The notes beneath the pieces were generated by a model that was not told the origin of the DNA, searched no databases, and worked only from the letters and a program-made list of their open reading frames with translations. 49,954 nt of DNA, taken from positions 1-49,954 of the forward strand of contig JAJTDO010000016.1 of assembly GCA_021300475.1 (NCBI GenBank), given 5' to 3'. Both the position numbers and the translations under genes were made by a program. The DNA comes from Burkholderiales bacterium (lineage in GTDB: Bacteria > Pseudomonadota > Gammaproteobacteria > Burkholderiales > Burkholderiaceae_B). Below are positions 17,470-25,327 of the stretch, in pieces (positions within the stretch are counted from its first letter, which is position 1; every line of letters begins with the position of its first letter).

Positions 17470-18603
17470 ATGTCTATTTTTAAACGTCTCTTACTTGCGC
17501 TGTTAATTGTTGTTGTGGCGGTCGCCGGTATGACCTACGCCCGACATGGCGGTGGCATTCCATATACCGATGTGTCCACCGCGCCAAGCCTCAGCCCGGA
17601 TCAGCTTGAATTGGTGTTGTCTTACCCGGAACCCTTGGCCAACGTGGCGGTGGCGCAAGACGGGCGCGTCTTTTTTACAATACATCCGGAATCAAGACCC
17701 ACAGGCGCAAAGCTGCTGGTCAAAGAGCTAGATGGCAGCATCAAACCCTACCCCTCCGAGGAGCAGCAGGCAACGCTGTTTGACGCGGTCATGGGCGTGG
17801 TCATCAATGCCGGGAACATCCTCTACACCATTGACCACGGCCAACATGCCTCCAAGGCACCCAGAATTATCGGCTTTGACTTGAGCGACAACAAAAAAGT
17901 GCTGGATCATGTTTTTTCTGCAGAATCAGCTCCGTTGGGTGCCATGCTGCAAGACCTGCAAGTGGATTCAAAAGGAGAGTTTGCCTATGTGGCCGACGTT
18001 GGCTTTCTGAACCAACGCCCCGGGCTGGTGGTGTTGAACCTCAAGACCCTTGAATCTTGGCGTGTGCTTGATAAGCATCCTTCCGTCACCCCGCAGAACT
18101 GGCTGATCAGAACCTCCACCAAACCCATGCGCTTTTTAGGGGGACTGATCGTGCTCAAACCTGGTGTAGACGGCATAGCCATTTCCAAAGACGATCAAAC
18201 ACTTGTTTATGGTGCGATGTCTCACGACACACTGTTTTCCGTACCCACAAGCAAGCTCAGAGAAAATAAAGGTGCGCAGGCGGAAAGCTTTGTGAAGGCA
18301 CTGGGCAAGAAACCGCTCAACGACGGGTTGTCGATGGACAAAGAAGGCAATGTGTTCATCACCGATGTTGAACACGGCAGTGTGATGAAAATGACACCAG
18401 ACGGCACCTTGAACACTGTTATTCAGGATCAGAAAAAAATCCGTTGGGCTGATGCATTGTCATTCGGACCGCACGGATATCTGTACGTGGCAGATTCCGC
18501 CATTCCGGATCAAATGTTGCAGTCAAAGGCGCACATGGCAGCGCAGGGTCCCTACTCAATTTTCCGGTTCAAGCCGGGCACGGAAGGTGTCTCAGGGCAA
18601 TAG
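17470..18603 (+). CDS. Yellow/MRJP-like beta-propeller protein (SMP-30/gluconolactonase-like)
   Basis: A 377-residue protein with an N-terminal hydrophobic segment (residues 5-23) that is either a signal peptide or an anchor, followed by beta-propeller repeats. Segments such as DGIAISKDDQTLVYG, SVPTSKLRE and NVFITDVEHG match the major royal jelly/yellow family, related to SMP-30 lactonases. The family in bacteria has no settled activity; lactone hydrolysis is one possibility. GGAATTTAC precedes the ATG. Being directly behind a Baeyer-Villiger enzyme, it could act on an ester or lactone product outside the cytoplasm, but that is inference. Confidence 0.8.
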   Translation: MSIFKRLLLALLIVVVAVAGMTYARHGGGIPYTDVSTAPSLSPDQLELVLSYPEPLANVAVAQDGRVFFTIHPESRPTGAKLLVKELDGSIKPYPSEEQQATLFDAVMGVVINAGNILYTIDHGQHASKAPRIIGFDLSDNKKVLDHVFSAESAPLGAMLQDLQVDSKGEFAYVADVGFLNQRPGLVVLNLKTLESWRVLDKHPSVTPQNWLIRTSTKPMRFLGGLIVLKPGVDGIAISKDDQTLVYGAMSHDTLFSVPTSKLRENKGAQAESFVKALGKKPLNDGLSMDKEGNVFITDVEHGSVMKMTPDGTLNTVIQDQKKIRWADALSFGPHGYLYVADSAIPDQMLQSKAHMAAQGPYSIFRFKPGTEGVSGQ

Positions 18604-18610
18604 CACCGGC

Positions 18611-19033
18611 TCAGACAAGCACCAGCAGTTTTGGAATGCAGTCTGGGCCCACCCACACAATTGCATTTTGCTGAAATTCCCGGCCGAAAGAACATGCGTC
18701 CTCCTGACTCAGGCCGGGTACAAGCACTGAGGGTTCAGACTTCCAACCGCCGCTGCGTGCTCGCCCCTCACCAGCCAGACAACTAAAGCCTTTGGATTCC
18801 AGTTTCTTTATCATCTGGTTCTGAAGATGCTCGTTTTCCTGATCGCTCAAGACCTTGGAATAAGGATTGCAGGCGGTTAAAAAGGCTGCACAACTCAAGG
18901 AATATATTTCATAAACCACTTTTAATTCAGGCTGTGGTTCATTGATATTCAATACGAAATCATCGTTTTTTCCAATGCCGAAACACCAATAATTTGTCTG
19001 TTCATACGCTTTCAACAAGTCGGGATCCAACAT
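18611..19033 (-). CDS. DUF3293 domain protein
   Basis: A 140-residue protein recognised as DUF3293 from the pattern AAFLTACNPYSKVLS, then GEGR, EPSVLVPGLS, and QNAIVWVGPD near the C-terminus. Function is unknown; it is soluble and probably cytoplasmic. The ATG at 19033 lies 10 bases after the stop of the isochorismatase-like gene on the same strand, so both are likely co-transcribed. A longer frame running into that gene is an overlap artefact. It converges with the beta-propeller gene, with only 7 bases between stops. Confidence 0.8.
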   Translation of the reverse strand: MLDPDLLKAYEQTNYWCFGIGKNDDFVLNINEPQPELKVVYEIYSLSCAAFLTACNPYSKVLSDQENEHLQNQMIKKLESKGFSCLAGEGRARSGGWKSEPSVLVPGLSQEDACSFGREFQQNAIVWVGPDCIPKLLVLV

Positions 19034-19043
19034 GTTCAAGGCC

Positions 19044-19577
19044 TCACTTGATAAACGACTGGATTTCTTTGAAGTTTGGATGCTTGCTGGTGCGCATCCA
19101 TTCAAACAACACCATTTCTGTGGTGACACGTTGGGCGCCGTTAAAGACCATACGCTCAATGGCGATCTGTTTGCTGTAATTTTCCCGAGCACCAAGCGCG
19201 TCATCAACAATAAAAACTTTCCGACCTTGGTTAAGCAGACCAATCACCGTTTGTAAAACACAAATATGCGTCTCACATCCGGCCACCACCACATCCCGAC
19301 CCGCTGGTAGCCAAGGATTGAAACCCGCTTCCAGCGTGGCTCCAAAGTGGTTTTTTATCTGTACTGGTTCGTCGCCCTGTAACAGGCCACCCACGGTAGG
19401 GCCCAGGCTGTCAGGCGCCTGTTCTGTGGCGTGAATGGGAATGTTCAATATCCGGGCACTTCTGGCCAACGCGCTCGCATACTTTAAGATCATTTCTCCT
19501 TGATCAATCGCGGGCATCAATTTTTGCTGAAAATCAATGAGTAACAAAACCGACTTATCTGCAGTGATCAGTTTCAT
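19044..19577 (-). CDS. Isochorismatase family hydrolase
   Basis: A 177-residue cysteine hydrolase of the isochorismatase superfamily, similar to YcaC-type members. The catalytic triad can be read as Asp15 (LLIDFQ), Lys75 (QIKNHFGA) and Cys101 (VAGCETHICV). Members hydrolyse amides or vinyl ethers such as nicotinamide, carbamoyl compounds or isochorismate; the substrate here is unknown. The ATG at 19577 is preferred because GGAG lies 9 bases upstream; an ATG two codons earlier (19583) is too close to it. Cytoplasmic. Confidence 0.87.
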   Translation of the reverse strand: MKLITADKSVLLLIDFQQKLMPAIDQGEMILKYASALARSARILNIPIHATEQAPDSLGPTVGGLLQGDEPVQIKNHFGATLEAGFNPWLPAGRDVVVAGCETHICVLQTVIGLLNQGRKVFIVDDALGARENYSKQIAIERMVFNGAQRVTTEMVLFEWMRTSKHPNFKEIQSFIK

Positions 19578-19688
19578 GAACATCCACTCCGGTAAAACAG
19601 GTTGGCAAGGTGTAAACGCTTAGTAGCCACAGTCTAAACGAAGTCGATAAGATGCTAGGAAAACAATGTTTTACTCGGAGACAAATAA

Positions 19689-20462
19689 ATGAGTTCTACC
19701 CCTGACGCTTTAATCTATCTTTTAGCAGGAACGCTACGCGGATGGCGTGGTGCCATGGTTTTAGACCGCAAAGGGCCAAAGCCTGAACGCATGCTGAAAC
19801 TGTATGACATTGAAGCGTCACCTTATTGCAGAATGGTTCGAGAAGTGCTGACTGAACTGGATCTGGAAGTTCTCATATTGCCATGCCCGAAAGGCGGGCG
19901 CCGTTTCCGGCAAGAGGCTGAAGCCATTGGCGGCAAACAGCAGTTCCCCCTGCTCATTGACGACAACACCAACACGATTCTGTATGAGTCCTCTGACATT
20001 TCAAATTACTTGATCAAGACCTACGCCAGCAAGCCGGAACGGTTCAAACGCCTGCCTCGTAGACTGGACCTTGCTTCCCTGTTCGTAGGGTCGGCCTTGA
20101 TGTACCGCTTCGGCGGCATAACCGGCTTGGCAGCAAAACCATCAAAATTGCCCCAAAAACCTCTGATTCTCTACAGCTTCGAGAGCAGCCCCTATTCAAA
20201 ACCTGTCAGGGCGCGTTTGTGTGAGCTTGAATTGCCTTACATCCTTCGAAACACAGGGAAAGGCAAAACCACAGACATCGGTCCTCCTATGTTCAGAGAC
20301 AAACTGTTCAAAGGACCGAAAGGAACAACACCCACAAGAGCGTGGCTGGAGGAAAATACCGGCAAAGTTCAGGTGCCTTACCTAATAGACGAAAACACTG
20401 GCGTGGCGATGTATGAGTCTCAGGACATTTTGAACTACCTCGACCTAACATACGGAAGTTAA
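19689..20462 (+). CDS. Tandem glutathione S-transferase N-terminal (thioredoxin-fold) protein
   Basis: A 257-residue protein made of two GST_N/glutaredoxin-like domains: residues about 36-118 (with ASPYC) and 158-256 (with SSPYS). Both end in the glutathione-binding YES-DI pattern (LYESSDISNYL and MYESQDILNYL). The first keeps the redox cysteine, while in the second it is replaced by serine. No C-terminal helical GST domain is present, so this is not a classical GST. It may be a glutathione-linked reductase or disulfide-handling protein. An amphipathic N-terminal stretch of about 30 residues is unlike a signal peptide. GGAG lies 8 bases before the ATG. Confidence 0.82.
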   Translation: MSSTPDALIYLLAGTLRGWRGAMVLDRKGPKPERMLKLYDIEASPYCRMVREVLTELDLEVLILPCPKGGRRFRQEAEAIGGKQQFPLLIDDNTNTILYESSDISNYLIKTYASKPERFKRLPRRLDLASLFVGSALMYRFGGITGLAAKPSKLPQKPLILYSFESSPYSKPVRARLCELELPYILRNTGKGKTTDIGPPMFRDKLFKGPKGTTPTRAWLEENTGKVQVPYLIDENTGVAMYESQDILNYLDLTYGS

Positions 20463-20482
20463 TCAGAAAAATACTGCTTTTT

Positions 20483-20500
20483 AAGTGTTGATCAACACTT
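20483..20500. promoter_or_regulatory. Perfect 18-bp palindrome (candidate operator)
   Basis: AAGTGTTGATCAACACTT is identical to its reverse complement. Its last two bases are the first two of a -35 hexamer, so a bound dimeric protein would block or direct polymerase. No T-run follows, so a terminator for the upstream gene is less likely. Confidence 0.65.
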
Positions 20501-20526
20501 GACTAGACTGCGATTGCGCCTATAGT
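20499..20526 (+). promoter_or_regulatory. Sigma-70-type promoter for the secreted unknown protein
   Basis: TTGACT (20499-20504) and TATAGT (20521-20526) are 16 bases apart, close to consensus. Transcription would start near 20533, giving a leader of about 35 bases that includes the strong ribosome binding site GGGGAGG before the ATG at 20569. Confidence 0.6.
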
Positions 20527-20568
20527 TGGACGTAACAAGGTGCAAGTCGCATGGTCTGGGGAGGCAGT

Positions 20569-21195
20569 ATGCGAACTGATTTTCTAAATCTTTTTCGCGA
20601 AAAAAAATCGCCGTTTCTACCAGGATGCGTGATTTCAATTCTGCTTTTTGCTGGTAACACAGCCCAAGCCGCGGCAGCCGTTCCGGAGGCTTCAAACTTC
20701 TCTTTTGGTCAATCGCCAACTTATTCAGCTCGAGAATACGATTTAAAGCTATTTGAATTTCCACGTGGGGTCAAGACCGGCCTCAGGTTTCGCACTGAAA
20801 GTTCGGATCTCTCCATGCCAGATCTGGGCGGTCCGTCGAGTTTTATCAATGTCGATGCAGAAGCACTGGCCAATGACATCGGCAAACCCAAAGAACGGGA
20901 TCTTGCCGCTGCAAACACCAGGAGCTTAAGGTCAAGTTGGTTAAATTATGCCAATGAAGATTTCAGGGTGGATCTCATACAAAGTCCTTCCAGATCCGGT
21001 GTTCGATTTCATCACTTGGCAACAGGGCTGAGATTTGAAGCGGAACGCAAGTTGCTGACGGGTTTGAGCAGCGTGTTCATTGGCGTTCGATTGTCAGAGG
21101 ACAAGCGATTCGAGCCTACTGCCGGGTGCACTTACACCCATCAAAACAGCGACTCAAGGTCCTTTTGCGGTTTGCGAGTGAGGGTGGGGCTCTGA
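20569..21195 (+). CDS. Exported protein of unknown function
   Basis: A 208-residue protein not recognised. The ATG at 20569 has GGGGAGG five bases upstream, and is preferred over an upstream ATG at 20551. A signal peptide spans about residues 18-38 (LPGCVISILLFAGNTAQA). The mature part shows alternating polar/apolar stretches (GVKTGLRFRTE, GVRFHHLATGLRFEAE, SSVFIGVRLSE, SFCGLRVRVGL) and ends in an aromatic-poor beta strand with Leu at the C-terminus, suggesting a small outer-membrane or periplasmic beta protein. Two cysteines near the C-terminus may form a disulfide. It is transcribed alone from a palindrome-overlapped promoter. Confidence 0.7.
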   Translation: MRTDFLNLFREKKSPFLPGCVISILLFAGNTAQAAAAVPEASNFSFGQSPTYSAREYDLKLFEFPRGVKTGLRFRTESSDLSMPDLGGPSSFINVDAEALANDIGKPKERDLAAANTRSLRSSWLNYANEDFRVDLIQSPSRSGVRFHHLATGLRFEAERKLLTGLSSVFIGVRLSEDKRFEPTAGCTYTHQNSDSRSFCGLRVRVGL

Positions 21196-21207
21196 TTTTT
21201 CGCTAGT

Positions 21208-21807
21208 TCAAGATTTTTTAGCACTTTTAGGGCGAAACGCAACCACTCTATCCGGATTTGTTTCCAGATAAGGCCCTTCCAGCAAGTCAATGCAGTAGGG
21301 TACCGCAGCAAAGATTCCATTGACGCGCACGCTGCCGTCCGGATGTTTCAACCCTTCCAACGTTTCCTTGATGGCCTTGGGTTGCCCAGGCAAATTCAAA
21401 ATCAGACACTTGCCACGAATAACCGCCACCTGACGGGACAAAATGGCAGTGGGTACGAAGCTGAGGCTGATTTGGCGCATCTGCTCGCCAAAGCCGGGCA
21501 TTTCCCGATCGGCCACCGCCAGAGTTGCTTCAGGCGTCACATCTCTTTTCGCAGGGCCGGTACCACCGGTTGTAAGCACCAGATCACATCCGACTTCATC
21601 CACAAATCTTTTTAATTGGGCTTGTATGACGGGTTGCTCATCGGGTATGACCAACGCATGAACCTCGAAAGGCGAGATCAGCGTCTCGCTCAACCAAGTT
21701 TGCAGGCTGGGAAGCCCCTTGTCTTCGTAAATGCCGGCGCTTGCCCGGTCGCTGATGGAAAGCAAACCGATGCGGGCAGGCTGCACCTGCGCTTGCGAAT
21801 CACTCAT
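21208..21807 (-). CDS. mog: Molybdopterin adenylyltransferase (MogA)
   Basis: A 199-residue protein of the MoaB/Mog family that adenylates molybdopterin before molybdenum insertion. The nucleotide/pterin-binding TTGGTGPAKRDVTPEA segment, LNLPGQPKAI and GLLSISDRASAG are family motifs. The product is needed by SoxC, the molybdoenzyme encoded earlier in this window. The start codon overlaps the darP stop in ATGA (21804-21807), so translation is coupled. The exact split between MogA and MoaB names is by homology only. Confidence 0.9.
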   Translation of the reverse strand: MSDSQAQVQPARIGLLSISDRASAGIYEDKGLPSLQTWLSETLISPFEVHALVIPDEQPVIQAQLKRFVDEVGCDLVLTTGGTGPAKRDVTPEATLAVADREMPGFGEQMRQISLSFVPTAILSRQVAVIRGKCLILNLPGQPKAIKETLEGLKHPDGSVRVNGIFAAVPYCIDLLEGPYLETNPDRVVAFRPKSAKKS

Positions 21808-22406
21808 TCTTGCGTTCCTTCATCCAGACCATCTTCTTCTTCGCCCTCAACTGGAGCAGCCGGGTCGCCAGGAACAGAGACCCAGCTTTTGATCAGCTTG
21901 AACAACTCCCGCGCAGACTTTGGAGGTTTGTTTTTTTCCTTTTCATTTCTGGCGTTGCGTATCAGCGTGTGCAAATCGGTGTCCAAGGCCACCGGGTAGG
22001 CGCGTATGAACTCAGCAAGCAAGGTGGGTTGCTCAATGAGCTTGTCTCGCCACTGCTCGGCTGCATGCATGCGGGTGACGTCGAGGCGTTGGTCCAGGGT
22101 TTCCCCGGCAATCCACTTCTCAAGCAACTCGCCATCCTCATTGCGCATCACTTTACCGATGTACTGAAGCTGTCTGCGACGGCCTTCATGGCTGCGGGTG
22201 CGCTGGTATTCACGGATTGCTTCAAGCAGTGCAGGGCCGGCAGGCGAACGCTTGAGACGATCCATCGGCATGTCTGCCAAGGCTTGTCCAGTTTTCTGCA
22301 GGGCGGTCATCTGGCGCTTGACCAAGGACTTGCTGGGACGGCTGTCATCGTAACCAGCGTCGTTTTCAAGCTTATTTTCAGGTTTATTTGGGTTTGACTT
22401 TCTCAT
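21804..22406 (-). CDS. darP: Ribosome biogenesis factor DarP (YjgA family)
   Basis: A 200-residue, highly charged protein of the DUF615/YjgA family, which associates with late 50S ribosomal assembly intermediates. The family signature is clear in SLVKRQMTALQKTGQAL, RLKRSPAGPALLEAIREYQR and RRRQLQYIGKVMR. Start is the ATG at 22406; the open frame extends further but into the divergent promoter region. It is divergent from pmbA with a gap of 43 bases, a common arrangement in betaproteobacteria, and ends with an acidic tail. Confidence 0.92.
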   Translation of the reverse strand: MRKSNPNKPENKLENDAGYDDSRPSKSLVKRQMTALQKTGQALADMPMDRLKRSPAGPALLEAIREYQRTRSHEGRRRQLQYIGKVMRNEDGELLEKWIAGETLDQRLDVTRMHAAEQWRDKLIEQPTLLAEFIRAYPVALDTDLHTLIRNARNEKEKNKPPKSARELFKLIKSWVSVPGDPAAPVEGEEEDGLDEGTQE

Positions 22407-22449
22407 GGGCGGTATATTACGGGTTTCTGGATCAAATTGGGTCAATACA

Positions 22450-23817
22450 ATGAGTTTTGCGTACACGGCAGATCAACTTCGTCATCTGGTTCAATTCTCT
22501 CTGGCTGAAGCCAAGCGAATCGGGGGCACCGATGCAGCAGCCGACGTGTCTGAGAGCGTTGGACTTTCTGTCAGCGTTCGCTGCGGAGAAATTGAAACCA
22601 TCGAAAACAACCGCGACAAATCGTTCGGCATCACGGTCTACCAAGGGCAACGCAGGGGCCACGCAGCCTCGTCCGATTTTTCCGAATCAGCCATCGCCAC
22701 CACGGTCAAGGCAGCCTACGATATTGCCAGATTCACCGCTGAAGACGAGTTCGCCGGCCTTCCCGAAGAAGAGCTGCTTGAAATGGCCCCCCAGGATCTG
22801 GATCTCTACCACCCGTGGAAATTGTCCGCTGACAAAGCCGTTACATTGGCAAAAAAGGCGGAAGCAGCCGCCATGGACTATGACAAGCACATCAGGAACT
22901 CTGATGGCGCGGGGGTCTCCACCGAAACCGGCCAGTTTATTGCAGCCAACACACGGGGCTTCATGGGCGGCTACCCATACAGTCGTCACTCTTTTTCCGT
23001 ATCGCCGATCGCCCAGCTAAAAAAAGGCGACAACAGCACCATGCAGAGAGACTATTGGTATTCCAGCGCACGCAGGTCCAAAGACCTTGCAGACCCCAAA
23101 GCGGTGGGCATTTATGCGGCTCAGCGTGCACTGGCCAGACTCAACGCAAGAACCATACAAACACAACAATGCCCCGTCTTGTTCGAGGCACCATTGGCTG
23201 CCGGAATACTGGGTGGGTTTGTTCAGGCGGTGTCCGGCAGCGCGCTTTACAGAAAATCGAGTTTTCTGCTCGACTCATTGGGCAAGCCCGTGTTTGCAGA
23301 CCACCTGAGCGTCCATGAAGACCCGTTTACAACGCTGGGCATGGGCTCCTCACCTTTTGATGAGGAAGGGGTAAAAACGCAGGCCAGGCAAGTGGTCACA
23401 GACGGCATACTCGAAGGCTATTTCCTGTCTTGTTACTCTGCCAGAAAATTGGGCATGAAAACCACAGGGAATGCGGGCGGCTCGCACAATCTCACATTAA
23501 CCAGCAAACACACGCAGAAAGCAGACACGCTGGCGGGCATGGTCAAGAAAATGCACCGTGGCCTGTTGGTCACTGAACTCATGGGGCAAGGGGTCAACTA
23601 TGTAACGGGCGACTATTCAAGAGGCGCCTTTGGGTTTTGGGTTGAAAACGGTGAAATCGCTTACCCGGTGGAAGAAATCACCATTGCCGGCAATTTGAAA
23701 GACATGCTGCGCTCCATCGTTGCTGTCGGCAACGATACGCTGGCCAGGGGTACAAAAATTACCGGCAGTTTGCTCATTGAAGGCATGACGCTGGCCAGTG
23801 GTGCTGTTAGCGAATAA
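22450..23817 (+). CDS. pmbA: Metalloprotease subunit PmbA/TldE
   Basis: A 455-residue member of the TldD/PmbA family. PmbA (TldE) forms a heterodimer with the zinc subunit TldD and takes part in degradation or maturation of small modified peptides such as microcin B17 and the antitoxin CcdA. The N-terminal segment with DVSESVGLSVSVRCGEIE and the C-terminal GNAGGSHNLTL and MGQGVNYVTGDYSRGAFGFWVENG are characteristic. The ATG at 22450 is used; the frame extends upstream without a site. tldD itself is not in the window. Cytoplasmic. Confidence 0.93.
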   Translation: MSFAYTADQLRHLVQFSLAEAKRIGGTDAAADVSESVGLSVSVRCGEIETIENNRDKSFGITVYQGQRRGHAASSDFSESAIATTVKAAYDIARFTAEDEFAGLPEEELLEMAPQDLDLYHPWKLSADKAVTLAKKAEAAAMDYDKHIRNSDGAGVSTETGQFIAANTRGFMGGYPYSRHSFSVSPIAQLKKGDNSTMQRDYWYSSARRSKDLADPKAVGIYAAQRALARLNARTIQTQQCPVLFEAPLAAGILGGFVQAVSGSALYRKSSFLLDSLGKPVFADHLSVHEDPFTTLGMGSSPFDEEGVKTQARQVVTDGILEGYFLSCYSARKLGMKTTGNAGGSHNLTLTSKHTQKADTLAGMVKKMHRGLLVTELMGQGVNYVTGDYSRGAFGFWVENGEIAYPVEEITIAGNLKDMLRSIVAVGNDTLARGTKITGSLLIEGMTLASGAVSE

Positions 23818-23831
23818 AGGAATGTCGGACC

Positions 23832-24929
23832 ATGAGTCGTAGAAAGTTTCTGGAAAAAGCGGGCTTGCTCGGGGCCTCAACAGTGGTGGCAACGGTTGCT
23901 TTACAACCGGCTGTTGTTCAGGCTGATGCACAGCCCAGCGTGAAATGGCGACTGACTTCCAGTTTTCCGAAAAATCTGGATGTTATTTATGGCACCTCTG
24001 AAGTGGTGGCCAATCGGGTGAGGGCGCTCACCGATGGGAAGTTTGACATTCGTGTGTTTGCCGCCGGGGAAATCGTACCCGGACTGCAGGCACTGGATGC
24101 GGTTCAAAACGGCACCGTTGAAGTGGCGCATTCAGCCAGTTATTACTACGTTGGCAAGGACAAAACATTTGCCTTTGATACCGCATTGCCTTTCGGTCTG
24201 AGTGCGAGACAACAAAACGCGTGGCTCTACCATGGCGGCGGGCTTGAACAATTGCGTGAATTCTATAAAGACTACAACGTCATCAACTTCCCCGGAGGCA
24301 ATACCGGAACGCAAATGGGCGGTTGGTTCCGAAAGGAAATCAAAGGTCTGGCGGATTTGAAAGGCTTGAAAATGCGCATACCAGGCTTTGGCGGAGAGAT
24401 CTTGTCGAAGTTGGGTGTGGTGCCGCAAACCATTGCAGGTGGAGATATTTACCCCTCGCTGGAAAAAGGAACCATAGATGCTGCAGAGTGGGTCGGTCCC
24501 TATGACGATGAACGGCTGGGATTTTCCAAAGTGACGAAGTTCTACTACGCACCAGGCTTCTGGGAGGCCAGCGCAGGCTTGAGTTTCTTCGTGAACACCA
24601 AAGAATGGGAAAAACTGCCTACAAGCTACAAGGCCGCCTTTGAAGCCGCCTGTGCCGAAGCAAATGTACTCATGTTGGCCGCCTATGACGCCAAAAACCC
24701 TGCAGCGCTGGCAAAAATCCTGAATTCAGGTGTCCAACTCAAGGCCTTTCCGTCAGACATCATGGAAGCCGCCTACACGGCCAGTGAAGCGCTGCTAAAA
24801 GAAGAGGCTGCAAAAAATCCGAAATTCAAAAAGATACTCAACTCATGGTTGCGTTTTCGCTCCGATCAAGCCAATTGGTTCAAAGTGGCTGAAAATCGAA
24901 TGGCAAACTTCCAATCTTCAAAACCTTAA
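23832..24929 (+). CDS. TRAP transporter DctP-type substrate-binding protein
   Basis: A 365-residue periplasmic binding protein with a twin-arginine signal (SRRKFLEKAG, residues 2-11; cleavage after VVQA near 31). The sequence is of the TRAP DctP family, closest in style to those binding 2-oxo acids or other monocarboxylates (SSFPKNLDVIYG, the conserved Arg in LKMRIPG, and PSLEKGTIDAAEWVGPYDD). Its permease genes dctQ and dctM are not adjacent, so the partner must be elsewhere or is lost. It begins 14 bases after pmbA and may share its transcript. Confidence 0.9.
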   Translation: MSRRKFLEKAGLLGASTVVATVALQPAVVQADAQPSVKWRLTSSFPKNLDVIYGTSEVVANRVRALTDGKFDIRVFAAGEIVPGLQALDAVQNGTVEVAHSASYYYVGKDKTFAFDTALPFGLSARQQNAWLYHGGGLEQLREFYKDYNVINFPGGNTGTQMGGWFRKEIKGLADLKGLKMRIPGFGGEILSKLGVVPQTIAGGDIYPSLEKGTIDAAEWVGPYDDERLGFSKVTKFYYAPGFWEASAGLSFFVNTKEWEKLPTSYKAAFEAACAEANVLMLAAYDAKNPAALAKILNSGVQLKAFPSDIMEAAYTASEALLKEEAAKNPKFKKILNSWLRFRSDQANWFKVAENRMANFQSSKP

Positions 24930-25327
24930 ACACCCCTAAAGGTTCACCACCACCTCTGGGTGACCAACTGCACCTAGCCTGTTTGCGGTAGGGGGCTTAC
25001 ACAAGCGTGGGCCCTCTCTTTCATTACTCTAAAAACGGGGTTTTTTTGGAAAGCTGTAATTTAAAACAGTGATTAACCCGAAATAAAAGCACTTTTCCCA
25101 CCATTTTTAGTGAACGTCCTTGCGTAATTGATCACTCATATAAAAGTTCAGGTCTCGCTTCGCAGAACGGAACACCTTTTTCACCCATTCACTCCGCTGG
25201 GCTAACCTAGACAACTTGGGTTACACCCGCCTCGGGGTTTTAGGTGAAGAGATTCTATGAATAAATAGAACCGTGTAATCGAGGCGCAAGAATCTTTGCC
25301 AATTACAACCTAAGATGGGAAAAAAAT
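24930..25327. other. 398-base intergenic region
   Basis: No gene of convincing length was seen on either strand. A weak 7-base hairpin (AGGGGGC near 24992 with GCCCTCT near 25013) might end transcription of the binding-protein gene. TATAAA at 25139-25144 lacks a well-spaced -35. The right part holds the nested inverted repeats listed separately. Confidence 0.5.
25228..25286 (+). promoter_or_regulatory. Nested hairpins in the leader of the two-component operon
   Basis: An outer inverted repeat (CGCCTCG at 25228-25234, CGAGGCG at 25280-25286) encloses an inner hairpin with 6-base arms (TTCTAT at 25253-25258, ATAGAA at 25265-25270; loop GAATAA). The element ends 41 bases before the regulator start. 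If transcribed, it would fold as a stem with an internal loop and a terminal hairpin, so it could be a regulatory leader. No known riboswitch motif is recognised. Confidence 0.4.

Noticed and set aside
20483-20500. FNR-type box
   Set aside because: The palindrome contains TTGATCAA but lacks the four-base spacer between TTGAT and ATCAA required for an FNR site.
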